Below, in pieces: positions 52,225 to 61,318 of a stretch of 64,000 bases of DNA. Position numbers and translations under genes: made by a program. The notes under the pieces were generated by a model. That model ran no database searches, was not told the origin of the DNA, and saw only the letters and a list, made by a program, of their open reading frames with translations. The stretch is taken from NCBI RefSeq assembly GCF_900116235.1, contig NZ_FPAA01000003.1, positions 124,001 to 188,000 of the forward strand, read 5' to 3'. How positions within the stretch are numbered: position 1 is the stretch's first letter; the number at the start of each line of letters is the position of its first letter. The stretch comes from Marininema halotolerans (GTDB taxonomy: Bacteria > Bacillota > Bacilli > Thermoactinomycetales > DSM-45169).

Positions 52225-53432
52225 GTCTCCTTCATTTAACGACCCTTTTAAAGGATGATACCGTGACGAAGGAAGAGATTGAAAAGTTTATGTGCCAGCA
52301 TTCCTTCTACTTGCACGAAATTCCAGAGCAACAAAATAGAGGACCTCAATCGACAATTTTGATGGAGAATGCAGATCGACGTTGTGAGTGTCTCAAAGTA
52401 GAGAGAAAAGAGGATTCAAAGCCACGTCAATATCCTCATGCAAAAAAAATAATTGGCATCTTACACAGTCGCATGGTGTACGAGGAATTTGTATGGAGTA
52501 ATGAGGATTATCATATAACGAAGCGGGAACGCATTGGGGTTGGTGAGACCATCGTTATTTATCCGAATATCATCTTCCGCTTATACTCACCCGATGAGAG
52601 CGATCCTGCCTATATTATTGAGCTGAGCTTATCGGATGTTTGTGATTTCACCTTCCGTTCCCACGTGAATGCTCCAATGGATGGCCCTGAAACGGATCTA
52701 CCGGATTATTATTACGGGTATGATGCTCGATATAAAAGAGTGTATGAAGAAGGGGGCACTTTATGGGAGGAGGAAGGTGCGAATCAGGCCTTAGTATGGT
52801 TTGCTGAGCATTATGGATTAAAGGGGAAGCGTGTGATTGATCTCGGATGTGGTGAAGGGCGTGACAGTATATTTTTGGCTCAACGTGGTGTGGATGTGAC
52901 GGGTGTGGATGTTGCTCGCTCCGCTCTGGAAAGAGCAAGGGAGCGGACACGGGCAGCCAGTTTATTTTGTACCTTTTTGGAGCGAGATGTTATCTATCTA
53001 CGGAACATTCCAGCGGAAACCTTTGATTTTGCGATTAATATGGGGTGTCTACATATGCTTACAGAGGAGGATCAAAGGCTTAAGCACCTAAAGCGAGTTT
53101 ATGAAATTATGAAGCCAGGGGGCTATTTTCTTTTGGCCCATTGTCGGGAAAAGTGGTTGGAGGGATTTTTCTCTGTGCCGGACTATACTAGTGTAGGTCC
53201 AATCGTGCCTGGGAGAGTCATTGAGAGAAAAATTCGTACGAAGGAGGGGAGCAAGATGATCCCCCTCGAGTTATTGCCCTATAAGGAATCATCCGTAGAT
53301 GAGTTAACCCAAGAGTTAAATCAAGCGCAATTTTCCGTTGTTGAGGTGTTTAATGAGCATACACAAGCCTTTGGCAACACCAATGTGCTGGTGGCCCGTA
53401 AACCACTCGCTACACAGGAGGGATCTGATTGA
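52221..53432 (+). CDS. Two-domain protein: cupin-like N-terminus and SAM methyltransferase
   Basis: ATG 52221 (ATGA overlap) after GGGGAGGTGG gives 403 aa. Residues about 205-400 are a class I methyltransferase: KRVIDLGCGEGRDSIFLAQR, VTGVDVARSALERAR, INMGCLHML and MKPGGYFLLAHC. Residues about 1-190 look like a beta-barrel sensor or cupin-like domain (RIGVGETIVIYPNIIFRLYS) with few of the usual metal ligands. The combination is unusual. Coupled to a cysteine dioxygenase and an EamA exporter, it may modify and export a sulfur compound, but the substrate is unknown. Confidence 0.78.
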   Translation: MSLLHLTTLLKDDTVTKEEIEKFMCQHSFYLHEIPEQQNRGPQSTILMENADRRCECLKVERKEDSKPRQYPHAKKIIGILHSRMVYEEFVWSNEDYHITKRERIGVGETIVIYPNIIFRLYSPDESDPAYIIELSLSDVCDFTFRSHVNAPMDGPETDLPDYYYGYDARYKRVYEEGGTLWEEEGANQALVWFAEHYGLKGKRVIDLGCGEGRDSIFLAQRGVDVTGVDVARSALERARERTRAASLFCTFLERDVIYLRNIPAETFDFAINMGCLHMLTEEDQRLKHLKRVYEIMKPGGYFLLAHCREKWLEGFFSVPDYTSVGPIVPGRVIERKIRTKEGSKMIPLELLPYKESSVDELTQELNQAQFSVVEVFNEHTQAFGNTNVLVARKPLATQEGSD

Positions 53433-54361
53433 AATTTCGTTTTCTCTTTGTGGTTCTCTGTTTAGTATGGGGATCCACTTGGCTCGCCATCAAAATTGGA
53501 GTGAATCATGCCCCTCCTCTTTGGTCAGCCGGTACCCGATTCTTTTTGGCGGGACTGTTACTTATGGGATGGTACCGTTGGAAACATGGTTCGTTTCACA
53601 TAGAGAAAAAGGCGATCCGTCATATTGTGATCTTAGGATTTTTGGTGATTGCAGTAACCTTTGGCTTGATCTACTGGGGAGAGCAGTGGGTCTCATCAGG
53701 GCTGACGGCGGTCTTGGTACAAGGGTTAATCCCCATTTTCATGCTCCTCTTTAGTTGGCTTTATCGCCATAGCACCTTAAATGGACCGCTCGTCGGGGGA
53801 ATTTTTCTTGGACTATTTGGAGTGTTGGTGATCTTTATGCCGCAGATTAAGTCTCCGGATAATGGGATGGCGATCCTCGGCATGTTGTCCATTATTTTAG
53901 GGACCTTGGCCTATTGTTGGGGGGCGGTTATCAGTAAAGACACACTGAATCAGTATTCCTCCATTCTTATCTCCGGGCTGGAAAACTTGATGGGTGGCGC
54001 TGTCTTGATGATGGTAGCGCCGGTGATGGAGTGGCGGGAAATTGTTTCCTTTGGATACATGGATCAGGCATTTGTGTGGAGTTGGTTGTACCTGGTTGTA
54101 ATTGGATCCATCGTCGGCTTTACTGTATTTACGTATTTACTAAAGGAATGGGGGGCCGTCCGTGTCTCTCTCTACTCCTTTTTCACCCCGATGGTGGCTC
54201 TCTTGCTCGGTACTTTGTTTTATCAGGAAAAGATTACTTGGGAGCAGCTACTTGGATCGGGAATGGTGCTTGTGGGAGTCTGGATCACCAACCGTTATAC
54301 CTCGGCGAAAAAAGCTCAACCATCCGCTGCTGTGAAGCTGCAAGAAGAGTCCCTTCAATAA
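53429..54361 (+). CDS. EamA family transporter
   Basis: TTG 53429, within the TTGA overlap and after AGGAGGG, gives 310 aa. Ten hydrophobic helices in two EamA repeats are visible, the first with LVWGSTWLAIKIGVNHAPP and the second with GTLAYCWGAVISKD. These drug/metabolite transporters usually export amino acids or metabolites. Coupling with the upstream genes suggests export of their product or of cysteine-related compounds. Confidence 0.9.
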   Translation: MKFRFLFVVLCLVWGSTWLAIKIGVNHAPPLWSAGTRFFLAGLLLMGWYRWKHGSFHIEKKAIRHIVILGFLVIAVTFGLIYWGEQWVSSGLTAVLVQGLIPIFMLLFSWLYRHSTLNGPLVGGIFLGLFGVLVIFMPQIKSPDNGMAILGMLSIILGTLAYCWGAVISKDTLNQYSSILISGLENLMGGAVLMMVAPVMEWREIVSFGYMDQAFVWSWLYLVVIGSIVGFTVFTYLLKEWGAVRVSLYSFFTPMVALLLGTLFYQEKITWEQLLGSGMVLVGVWITNRYTSAKKAQPSAAVKLQEESLQ

Positions 54362-54404
54362 GAGTCGAGGGATCCAGTCCGATAGAGAAACACAGGAGGA
54401 TGAT

Positions 54405-55937
54405 ATGTACGCCAAGCTGCATGCATGTACGGTCTTAGGGGTCGATGGCACAACGGTTGAAGTAGAAGTCGATATAAGTAATGGCTTGCCTGTATTTGAT
54501 GTAGTTGGTCTACCCGATACTGCAGTGCGTGAGTCCAGGGACCGCGTCCGATCTGCCGTGAAAAATTCAGGGTATCCATTCCCATTACAGCGCATTACGA
54601 CGAATCTAGCACCGGCAGATCTAAAAAAGGAGGGCGCTGGATTTGATTTAGCGATCGCCATAGGGGTACTGGGAGCGAGTGGTCAATTGCCAGTGACCGA
54701 CTTTAAGAAAGACCTTTGGCTAGGAGAGCTCGCATTAGATGGAACGTTACGGCCATTAAGCGGGATTCTCCCCATGGTCATTGCAGGCAGAGATGCAGGC
54801 TTTCAACGCGTCTGGCTCCCCCATGCCAATCGAGGGGAGGCTAGCCTTGTTGAAGGCCTTGAAGTAATTCCTCTCCATTCGCTAACCGAAGCCGTAGATC
54901 GGTTAAAGGGAGAAATAAGAGAAGAGGACTCCCTAGAGTCCTTCGCAAGGGATGCTGAGGTAGAGCTTCCCCTTGATGATTTTTCCGATGTACAAGGACA
55001 AGTCCACGTCAAACGAGCGATGGAAGTTGCTGCAGCTGGCATGCATAATCTTCTTTTTATTGGCCCACCAGGGTCTGGGAAGACCATGTTAGCCAAAAGG
55101 TTACCCTCCATCTTGCCAGATATGTCCATCGATGAATCCTTAGAGGTAACCAAAGTAGTTAGCATTGCTGGTCACATGACAGAGAGGGGCCGACTTGTCA
55201 CCCGGCGACCCTTTCGCTCGCCTCATCACACGATCTCCCAGGTGGGGCTCACAGGAGGGGGAGCCGTGCCCAAACCCGGTGAAGTTAGCTTAGCTCACCG
55301 CGGGGTGCTTTTTCTTGACGAGATGCCAGAGTTTGCAAAGAGTACCCTAGAAGTGCTCCGCCAACCTTTGGAAGATCGCGAGGTGACCATTAGCCGTGCG
55401 AAGGCGGTGTTCACCTTCCCAGCTCAATTCATGTTGGTGGGCTCAATGAATCCTTGTCCGTGTGGTTATTTTGGATATGAGGAGGATCGCGGATGTACTT
55501 GTACCCCTTATCAAGTACAACGCTATCGCTCCAAATTATCTGGCCCGTTATTAGATCGAATCGATATCCATGTCGAAGTCCCACGAATCGATTTTCAGAC
55601 CCTTACAAGCAATGAAAAGGAAGAGAGCTCGGCGATTGTTCGTAAACGAGTTAACCAGGCACATGATGTGCAGAAGGAACGCTTTCAAGGAAAGGGGGTA
55701 CGAAATAACGCCACCATGTCACCCTCTCTCATCAAAAAACACTGCAACATCGATCAAGAATCCCGCAATTTACTGCAACAATCCTTTGATGCGCTAGGCC
55801 TTTCTGCCCGTGCCCATGATCGGATTCTTAAACTGGCTCGGACCATCGCCGATCTAGAGGGAGCCAAAACAATTGAAGTTCCCCACGTGGCGGAAGCCAT
55901 TCAATACCGAACACTGGATCGGAAGTGGTGGGAGTAA
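54405..55937 (+). CDS. comM: ComM/YifB family Mg-chelatase-like AAA+ protein
   Basis: A 510-aa protein with an N-terminal LonC-like domain (FDVVGLPDTAVRESRDRVRS), a central AAA+ domain with Walker A (FIGPPGSGKTMLAKRLPSIL) and Walker B (GVLFLDEMPEF), and a C-terminal helical domain (LSARAHDRILKLARTIADLE). A CPCGYFGYEEDRGCTC region can bind zinc. ComM is a hexameric helicase that promotes branch migration during natural transformation. Confidence 0.95.
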   Translation: MYAKLHACTVLGVDGTTVEVEVDISNGLPVFDVVGLPDTAVRESRDRVRSAVKNSGYPFPLQRITTNLAPADLKKEGAGFDLAIAIGVLGASGQLPVTDFKKDLWLGELALDGTLRPLSGILPMVIAGRDAGFQRVWLPHANRGEASLVEGLEVIPLHSLTEAVDRLKGEIREEDSLESFARDAEVELPLDDFSDVQGQVHVKRAMEVAAAGMHNLLFIGPPGSGKTMLAKRLPSILPDMSIDESLEVTKVVSIAGHMTERGRLVTRRPFRSPHHTISQVGLTGGGAVPKPGEVSLAHRGVLFLDEMPEFAKSTLEVLRQPLEDREVTISRAKAVFTFPAQFMLVGSMNPCPCGYFGYEEDRGCTCTPYQVQRYRSKLSGPLLDRIDIHVEVPRIDFQTLTSNEKEESSAIVRKRVNQAHDVQKERFQGKGVRNNATMSPSLIKKHCNIDQESRNLLQQSFDALGLSARAHDRILKLARTIADLEGAKTIEVPHVAEAIQYRTLDRKWWE

Positions 55938-55995
55938 GGTGAGTGAATGAATGATGATAAGTGTCGGTTAAAGGGATCGGTGGTTTAACCCTTCT

Positions 55996-56517
55996 TTGAA
56001 GGATCTGATCGAGGAATATCAAAGTTCCCTCAAAAAGACTCGTGAAGCAAACAAGGGCTATTTCGCTGAGTATGAAAGAGACGGTCAGCAAGAACTTGAC
56101 TTTGGTCTTCTTTCCAGTATGGAGAGGGATCTGCCATTTGTCTTAAAATGGCTCACTACTGGCCGGCAAACGGGGAGATACCAAGGGGTTGAGCGGTCGG
56201 CGGATTATCAGAAAGAGGTGCCTGCCGATCCACAGTGGTTTGATCAGGAGAAGTTAGGTCATCCTTTGAAGCTGCCTGCGTCAAGAGAGTTGTAGGAGCC
56301 GGTTCGCTTTCGAATCGATAAAGCCCTCAGTTCGATGACCGTTAGGGAGAGAGAGGTGTATGAATTAAGCCGAGGAGAGGGTTTTACCTCTGTGGAGATT
56401 GGAGAAATGTTAGCGATAAGCGAGAGGGCTGTTCGTAAAATGATTCAGCGTGGAGAGGAGAAGATCAGAGGCGCTAAGGAAAGTAACCTGTTTCTTGTCA
56501 ATGGTGAAGGGTTATAA
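55996..56517 (+). pseudogene. Phage-type sigma-like helix-turn-helix protein with an in-frame amber stop
   Basis: One reading frame runs from TTG 55996 to 56517 but has TAG at 56293-56295. The first part (DLIEEYQSSLKKTREANKG, then WLTTGRQTGRYQGVERSADY) and the second (RFRIDKALSSMTVREREVYE, then TSVEIGEMLAISERAVRKMI) together match the layout of small phage sigma-region-4-like activators. The frame is unbroken on both sides of the TAG and there is no frameshift. It is either a pseudogene with a single nonsense change or needs amber suppression. It is a likely prophage remnant at the edge of the CRISPR locus. Confidence 0.75.
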
Positions 56518-56519
56518 GT

Positions 56520-56751
56520 GCATAGGAGCGTATTCATAAAGAATAGGAGTTTTGACGTATTCTGCGAACACCCCTAGCGTCGGAATAGACCCAAGGGGTG
56601 TTCGCAAACGCTGTATACGTGATGGAATAAGGGATAGAGCCATTGTCAGATATCTCTTAGCGGAGAAAAAGTAATGAAAAGTGGAGTTTTGGAGGAGGTG
56701 TTCGCAAAATGATGAAGAATAGTATATATGGAGAAGGATACAGCGCACGCC
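56520..56751 (+). promoter_or_regulatory. CRISPR leader region with an inverted repeat
   Basis: The leader is placed on the left because the degenerate repeats are on the right. TGCGAACACCCCT (56563-56575) and AGGGGTGTTCGCA (56594-56606) are perfect 13-bp arms. The segment GAGGTGTTCGCAAA recurs at 56695-56708, about 100 bp further on. A TTGACG at 56552-56557 might be a -35, but its -10 is poor. Such repeated leader motifs may recruit factors for transcription or spacer integration. Confidence 0.6.
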
Positions 56752-59594
56752 GTAACAACGTAATGCACCTCAGTAAGAGGATTGAAACTGCTACACGGTA
56801 TTTACGGCTAGTCACTGCCGCATCTGTAACAACGTAATGCACCTCAGTAAGAGGATTGAAACCAATTACGGATTTTAGGGTTTTGGCTGCTAATCGGTGT
56901 AACAACGTAATGCACCTCAGTAAGAGGATTGAAACGTTATCCAACCGCGCATTCTCAAACTCATCAGGGGTAACAACGTAATGCACCTCAGTAAGAGGAT
57001 TGAAACAAGCTAATCTCAAAAGGGAAGTGATAAAAATGGAGACGTAACAACGTAATGCACCTCAGTAAGAGGATTGAAACCTTTTACTTGATGTAGTGTA
57101 GGGTCGTGCAGTTTTGTAACAACGTAATGCACCTCAGTAAGAGGATTGAAACCTCTGATACAGAAGTCACATACACCAACTGGGCTGAAAAGTAACAACG
57201 TAATGCACCTCAGTAAGAGGATTGAAACGCAATTTCCAGCCACTTTATTGATATTCATAGTTTATCGTAACAACGTAATGCACCTCAGTAAGAGGATTGA
57301 AACGATTTCTTAGGCACTTTAAGAAATGCCTCTTTAGTATGTAACAACGTAATGCACCTCAGTAAGAGGATTGAAACTACGGGTGATAAACCCTTCTTTC
57401 ACCAATTCTTTTACAGTAACAACGTAATGCACCTCAGTAAGAGGATTGAAACATTTCTTAAATGAAACAAGCGGAAGGGATTTGAACATCGTAACAACGT
57501 AATGCACCTCAGTAAGAGGATTGAAACTTATTGACCCTGTGCCCAACTTGGTGACCGCATCAGTAACAACGTAATGCACCTCAGTAAGAGGATTGAAACT
57601 ACTTGTGATCTCTTTTGGTGATACAATGGGGTAAAGTAACAACGTAATGCACCTCAGTAAGAGGATTGAAACACCTCTCCCACCTGGGAGGCGGTGCTCT
57701 CCTGAGTGGTAACAACGTAATGCACCTCAGTAAGAGGATTGAAACATGTTTGGTAAAACTACCGGTATTCCTAGCGCTACCGTAACAACGTAATGCACCT
57801 CAGTAAGAGGATTGAAACGATGAAAGGAGGTCGGTTAGGTGGTTAATTACAAAGAGTAACAACGTAATGCACCTCAGTAAGAGGATTGAAACTGACCTCG
57901 GCTTCTACACCCGCATCTTTAAGCCGCTGTAACAACGTAATGCACCTCAGTAAGAGGATTGAAACTACTTGGCTGTCTCGCTGTCCAGGTCATCCCCGTT
58001 GTTGAGTAACAACGTAATGCACCTCAGTAAGAGGATTGAAACAGCTTGAACGCCAGGAGCGATCTCCTTCCATGCCGCTGTAACAACGTAATGCACCTCA
58101 GTAAGAGGATTGAAACCGGTGCCGTCTGCTGTTGATGTTTCTTGCCCGCGCGGTAACAACGTAATGCACCTCAGTAAGAGGATTGAAACGAATGATCAAA
58201 TTTATTTTATTTTGGCGTTCTATAAGTAACAACGTAATGCACCTCAGTAAGAGGATTGAAACTTCTTTCTCACTTGTACCCTCCTCGATTGTTATCACTG
58301 TAACAACGTAATGCACCTCAGTAAGAGGATTGAAACTTTTGAGTCTACTCGATCTTGCAAGATCCATGATGAGGTAACAACGTAATGCACCTCAGTAAGA
58401 GGATTGAAACACTAGTTTACTGTTTAGCGGTTGTCAAAATCCGGAGGGGGTAACAACGTAATGCACCTCAGTAAGAGGATTGAAACCATGGACGACATGT
58501 TACAATCATCCATTCATTCCGCTGTAACAACGTAATGCACCTCAGTAAGAGGATTGAAACGCGTTGTGGGCTACCCAAGCTCTTCCCGTTTTTTTCGGTA
58601 ACAACGTAATGCACCTCAGTAAGAGGATTGAAACGCTACCCGTTTCGCTAAGTTCGTGACCGTGGTAGTTTGTAACAACGTAATGCACCTCAGTAAGAGG
58701 ATTGAAACGAATTAGTTCCTGTTCCAGTCTTAGAAATTCTCAAAGTAACAACGTAATGCACCTCAGTAAGAGGATTGAAACGTTTGTCCGCCCAGGAAGC
58801 AAAAGTGCTTCTAGGCAGTAACAACGTAATGCACCTCAGTAAGAGGATTGAAACTGATGAACTAGGCATTTACCAATCCCTTGATCCGTCGGTAACAACG
58901 TAATGCACCTCAGTAAGAGGATTGAAACGTGTGGGAAACTGCTTTTATATATTCGTCAATTGTGTAACAACGTAATGCACCTCAGTAAGAGGATTGAAAC
59001 ACGATTAAAACGGCATACTGGAACGGATCTACATGGAGTGTAACAACGTAATGCACCTCAGTAAGAGGATTGAAACACCTCTCCCACCTGGGAGGCGGTG
59101 CTCTCCTGAGTGGTAACAACGTAATGCACCTCAGTAAGAGGATTGAAACCGTTTTGGTTTCCTTTGGGCGCACCCCTTCTCCGTTTGTAACAACGTAATG
59201 CACCTCAGTAAGAGGATTGAAACAATGAGGCATCATCCGATTTTAAAACGATTCGGGGTAACAACGTAATGCACCTCAGTAAGAGGATTGAAACCCAACA
59301 AGATGCACAGGTACGGGCTGGGATTAGTGCGTAACAACGTAATGCACCTCAGTAAGAGGATTGAAACGTGAGGGGCGGCATAAGAGGAGTTATCTCCATC
59401 TTTGGAGCATTTTGTAACAAAGTAATGCACCTCAATAAGAGGATTGAAACTATCTCAATAGTGTCGTTCGCAGGCTCCATATCTTTATGTAACAACGTAA
59501 TGCACCTCAGTAAGAGGATTGAAACATCTATAATGAGTATCTCCCCTCACGTTACAGTTTGGAGTAACAAAGTAATGCACCTCAGTAAGAGGAT
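56752..59594 (+). CRISPR. CRISPR array: 39 repeats of 37 bp, 38 spacers
   Basis: The 37-bp repeat starts GTAACAACGTAATGCACC and ends AGTAAGAGGATTGAAAC. The terminal ATTGAAAC is the tag typical of type I and III systems and sets the plus-strand crRNA direction. I count 37 perfect copies. The copy at 59414-59450 has two changes (positions 8 and 22). The last, at 59563-59594, has the position-8 change and lost its final five bases. Spacers are 34-40 bp, except one of 46 bp (59368-59413). Spacer 13 (57673-57708) is identical to spacer 32 (59077-59112). The size suggests long activity, yet no cas gene lies in the window. Confidence 0.99.
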
Positions 59595-59684
59595 TTTTGT
59601 ACACGCTATGCCACTATATAGTGAGGGAATCTTTACCCTCGCCCACGGGTCGATCTCTCCTGTGCCCTTATATCATCAATGTGC

Positions 59685-59704
59685 CACCTTCGGGTGTTTT
59701 TTTT
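59685..59704 (+). terminator. Tetraloop terminator downstream of the array
   Basis: CACC (59685-59688) and GGTG (59693-59696) close a TTCG loop, followed by eight T residues. It is a plausible end for the crRNA precursor. Confidence 0.5.
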
Positions 59705-59756
59705 GTTATTGCCACGTTGGAATTTGAGGATCGATGATAAGTGAAACAAAAAAAAC

Positions 59757-59785
59757 TTGAATAAGAACATTTGTTCTTATATAAT
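59757..59785 (+). promoter_or_regulatory. SigA promoter with a LexA (SOS) box in the spacer
   Basis: TTGAAT (59757-59762) and a perfect TATAAT (59780-59785) are 17 bp apart. Between them lies AAGAACATTTGTTCTT (59763-59778), whose GAAC-N4-GTTC core fits the Gram-positive LexA site. LexA bound here would block RNA polymerase directly, so the two following genes should be induced by DNA damage. Confidence 0.85.
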
Positions 59786-59819
59786 AGATAAAGAACTCTC
59801 CTCAAAAGGAAAGCTTTTA

Positions 59820-59848
59820 CCTCTGTCGAATAACTATAAAGGCAGAGG
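59820..59848 (+). promoter_or_regulatory. Leader hairpin that covers the ribosome-binding site
   Basis: CCTCTG (59820-59825) pairs with CAGAGG (59843-59848), which is the first part of the AGAGGGGG Shine-Dalgarno sequence of the next gene. This could limit translation of any leaky transcript. Confidence 0.5.
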
Positions 59849-59858
59849 GGGAATAAGT

Positions 59859-60827
59859 ATGACATATAAAAATGTATATTTTCATAAAATGAGAATGTAT
59901 AAGGCAAGCATTATGAAGAATGGTGATAGTGCCGATTCGTATAGAAAGGATTACAAAGAAACTAAACAATTAGATGAAATTGTTTTTTCTCTATTGGAAA
60001 TAGATGATGTAAATACCGATGATAAAGATATAAAAAACCAATATAAATGTATTCGGTTGGGAAGAAATGAAAATGCTGATGTTTTTGAACTTCTTTGGTT
60101 TAGTGATGAGTATATTTTTGCAAGGATGGGAAGATATAAAAATGATGTATCGGTACATCTCAGGGACATGGGTACTTTAAAGCCCTCGCCCATTTCCAAA
60201 GAGGATAATCAGGAATTGGAGATATTCACATATTTGTTGATTGATCGGGATAATTATCTAGTGTCTTATTTGCGGGAGCAATCTGCGCCAAGTATACAGA
60301 TGCTTTCAAACTTGATAAATAACAATTGTGTGGAGAGGAATTTATGCGCGGAAATATCGAGTATTATAATAGAAGATGCTATTCCTTTGTTAAAAAACAA
60401 AGAGATTATTGGTTCTATGGAATATACTATAGAAGTTCCTTCTGGTGAATTAAATATAGATGAAATAGGTCTTGGCGAAAGTGATTTTGAGCATTTATCC
60501 AATCAAAAAACTGTTCGAATAAATGTAACACACATAGCGGAAAGGCATAAAGACAGTATTAGAGATAGAAGTTTTGTTGGAAAAATTTTTAAAAGATGGA
60601 CTGATTTAAAAGCGAAAAATATAAAAGTAAAGGCGAAGGATGAGGGGGAACGTATGCAAACTTATCATCTTGTAGATAATCCTTTTACTAAAAGAGTTGA
60701 TTTTGATTTCAACTTAAATGCTGTTAGTTTGCAAGACGAGATTAGACAACAATTAATTAATACCTATAAATCGAACAAGAAAGAAATTTTGAAGTTTGTA
60801 AGTAAGGAAACGAATGGAGAAGACTAA
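59859..60827 (+). CDS. SOS-controlled protein of unknown function, 322 aa
   Basis: ATG 59859, eight bases after AGAGGGGG, is the first sensible start downstream of the promoter; the open frame extends upstream only through the -35 box. The protein is soluble and mixed alpha/beta. Its N-terminal half (KNVYFHKMRMYKASIMKNGD, later GRNENADVFELLWFSDEYIF) is beta-rich. The middle holds FTYLLIDRDNYLVSYLREQSAP, and the C-terminal part is charged and helical (FVGKIFKRWTDLKAKNIKVK). No catalytic motif or known domain is recognised. Low G+C compared with the chromosome suggests transfer. The next gene starts 23 bp later and encodes a membrane protein. Confidence 0.75.
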   Translation: MTYKNVYFHKMRMYKASIMKNGDSADSYRKDYKETKQLDEIVFSLLEIDDVNTDDKDIKNQYKCIRLGRNENADVFELLWFSDEYIFARMGRYKNDVSVHLRDMGTLKPSPISKEDNQELEIFTYLLIDRDNYLVSYLREQSAPSIQMLSNLINNNCVERNLCAEISSIIIEDAIPLLKNKEIIGSMEYTIEVPSGELNIDEIGLGESDFEHLSNQKTVRINVTHIAERHKDSIRDRSFVGKIFKRWTDLKAKNIKVKAKDEGERMQTYHLVDNPFTKRVDFDFNLNAVSLQDEIRQQLINTYKSNKKEILKFVSKETNGED

Positions 60828-60850
60828 CTAGTTAGAGAGAGGTGGTCTTC

Positions 60851-61318
60851 GTGAAGCAGACAAGAAAAAAACATTTTAGAAGGAATAAATGGAACATTGC
60901 TTGGTTTGTTAGTATAGTGTTAGTAATCATGACGCTTGAAGTGTTAACTGATGCATCACTTTTTAAATTTAGTAGTAGTAATTTGGAATTTCAATCAGAT
61001 CTATTGAAAGTAAGTTCAGTATTCGCAGGGTTTTTATATACAAGTATGGGTATTATGGCTGGAATGATTGATAAAGAACGGATAAATAAATTGAATAAAG
61101 GAGGTTATCTTGACAATTATTTCAATGCAATTTATATTAGTATTTCATTTCAAATAATGGTTATAATAATATCTGTAATAATAATTTTAAGACCATCTAT
61201 TGCAGATTTTTATTTAGTAATTACCATTGAGCATATTTTTTTGATTTTGGGTATTGCTTTTTTTGTTAAATCGGTTTGGAATGTAATTTCAATAATAGAA
61301 AAGGTTCGAAACAGTTGA
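60851..61318 (+). CDS. Four-helix membrane protein, partner of the SOS-controlled gene
   Basis: GTG 60851, six bases after GAGAGGTGG, gives 155 aa. After a very basic start (KQTRKKHFRRNKW), four hydrophobic helices lie at about residues 15-32, 50-72, 93-113 and 118-142. Short loops such as MIDKERINKLNKGGYLDNY separate them. No transporter or peptidase motif is seen. A small multi-span protein paired with a soluble SOS-regulated protein recalls membrane effectors of defence or toxin systems, but the function is unknown. The low G+C and codon use match the upstream gene. Confidence 0.72.
   Translation: MKQTRKKHFRRNKWNIAWFVSIVLVIMTLEVLTDASLFKFSSSNLEFQSDLLKVSSVFAGFLYTSMGIMAGMIDKERINKLNKGGYLDNYFNAIYISISFQIMVIIISVIIILRPSIADFYLVITIEHIFLILGIAFFVKSVWNVISIIEKVRNS

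Noticed and set aside
56563-56606. LexA site in the CRISPR leader
   Set aside because: The GAAC and GTTC elements belong to a long inverted repeat and are more than 20 bp apart, not the 4-bp spacing of an SOS box.
57016-59430. Series of minus-strand open frames repeating FNPLTEVHYVVT
   Set aside because: They are translations of the CRISPR repeats in the reverse direction, not proteins.
59859-61318. Identification of the SOS-controlled pair as the Kiwa defence system
   Set aside because: Kiwa has the membrane gene first and a DUF4868 protein second; the order here is reversed and I see no sequence match I can defend.
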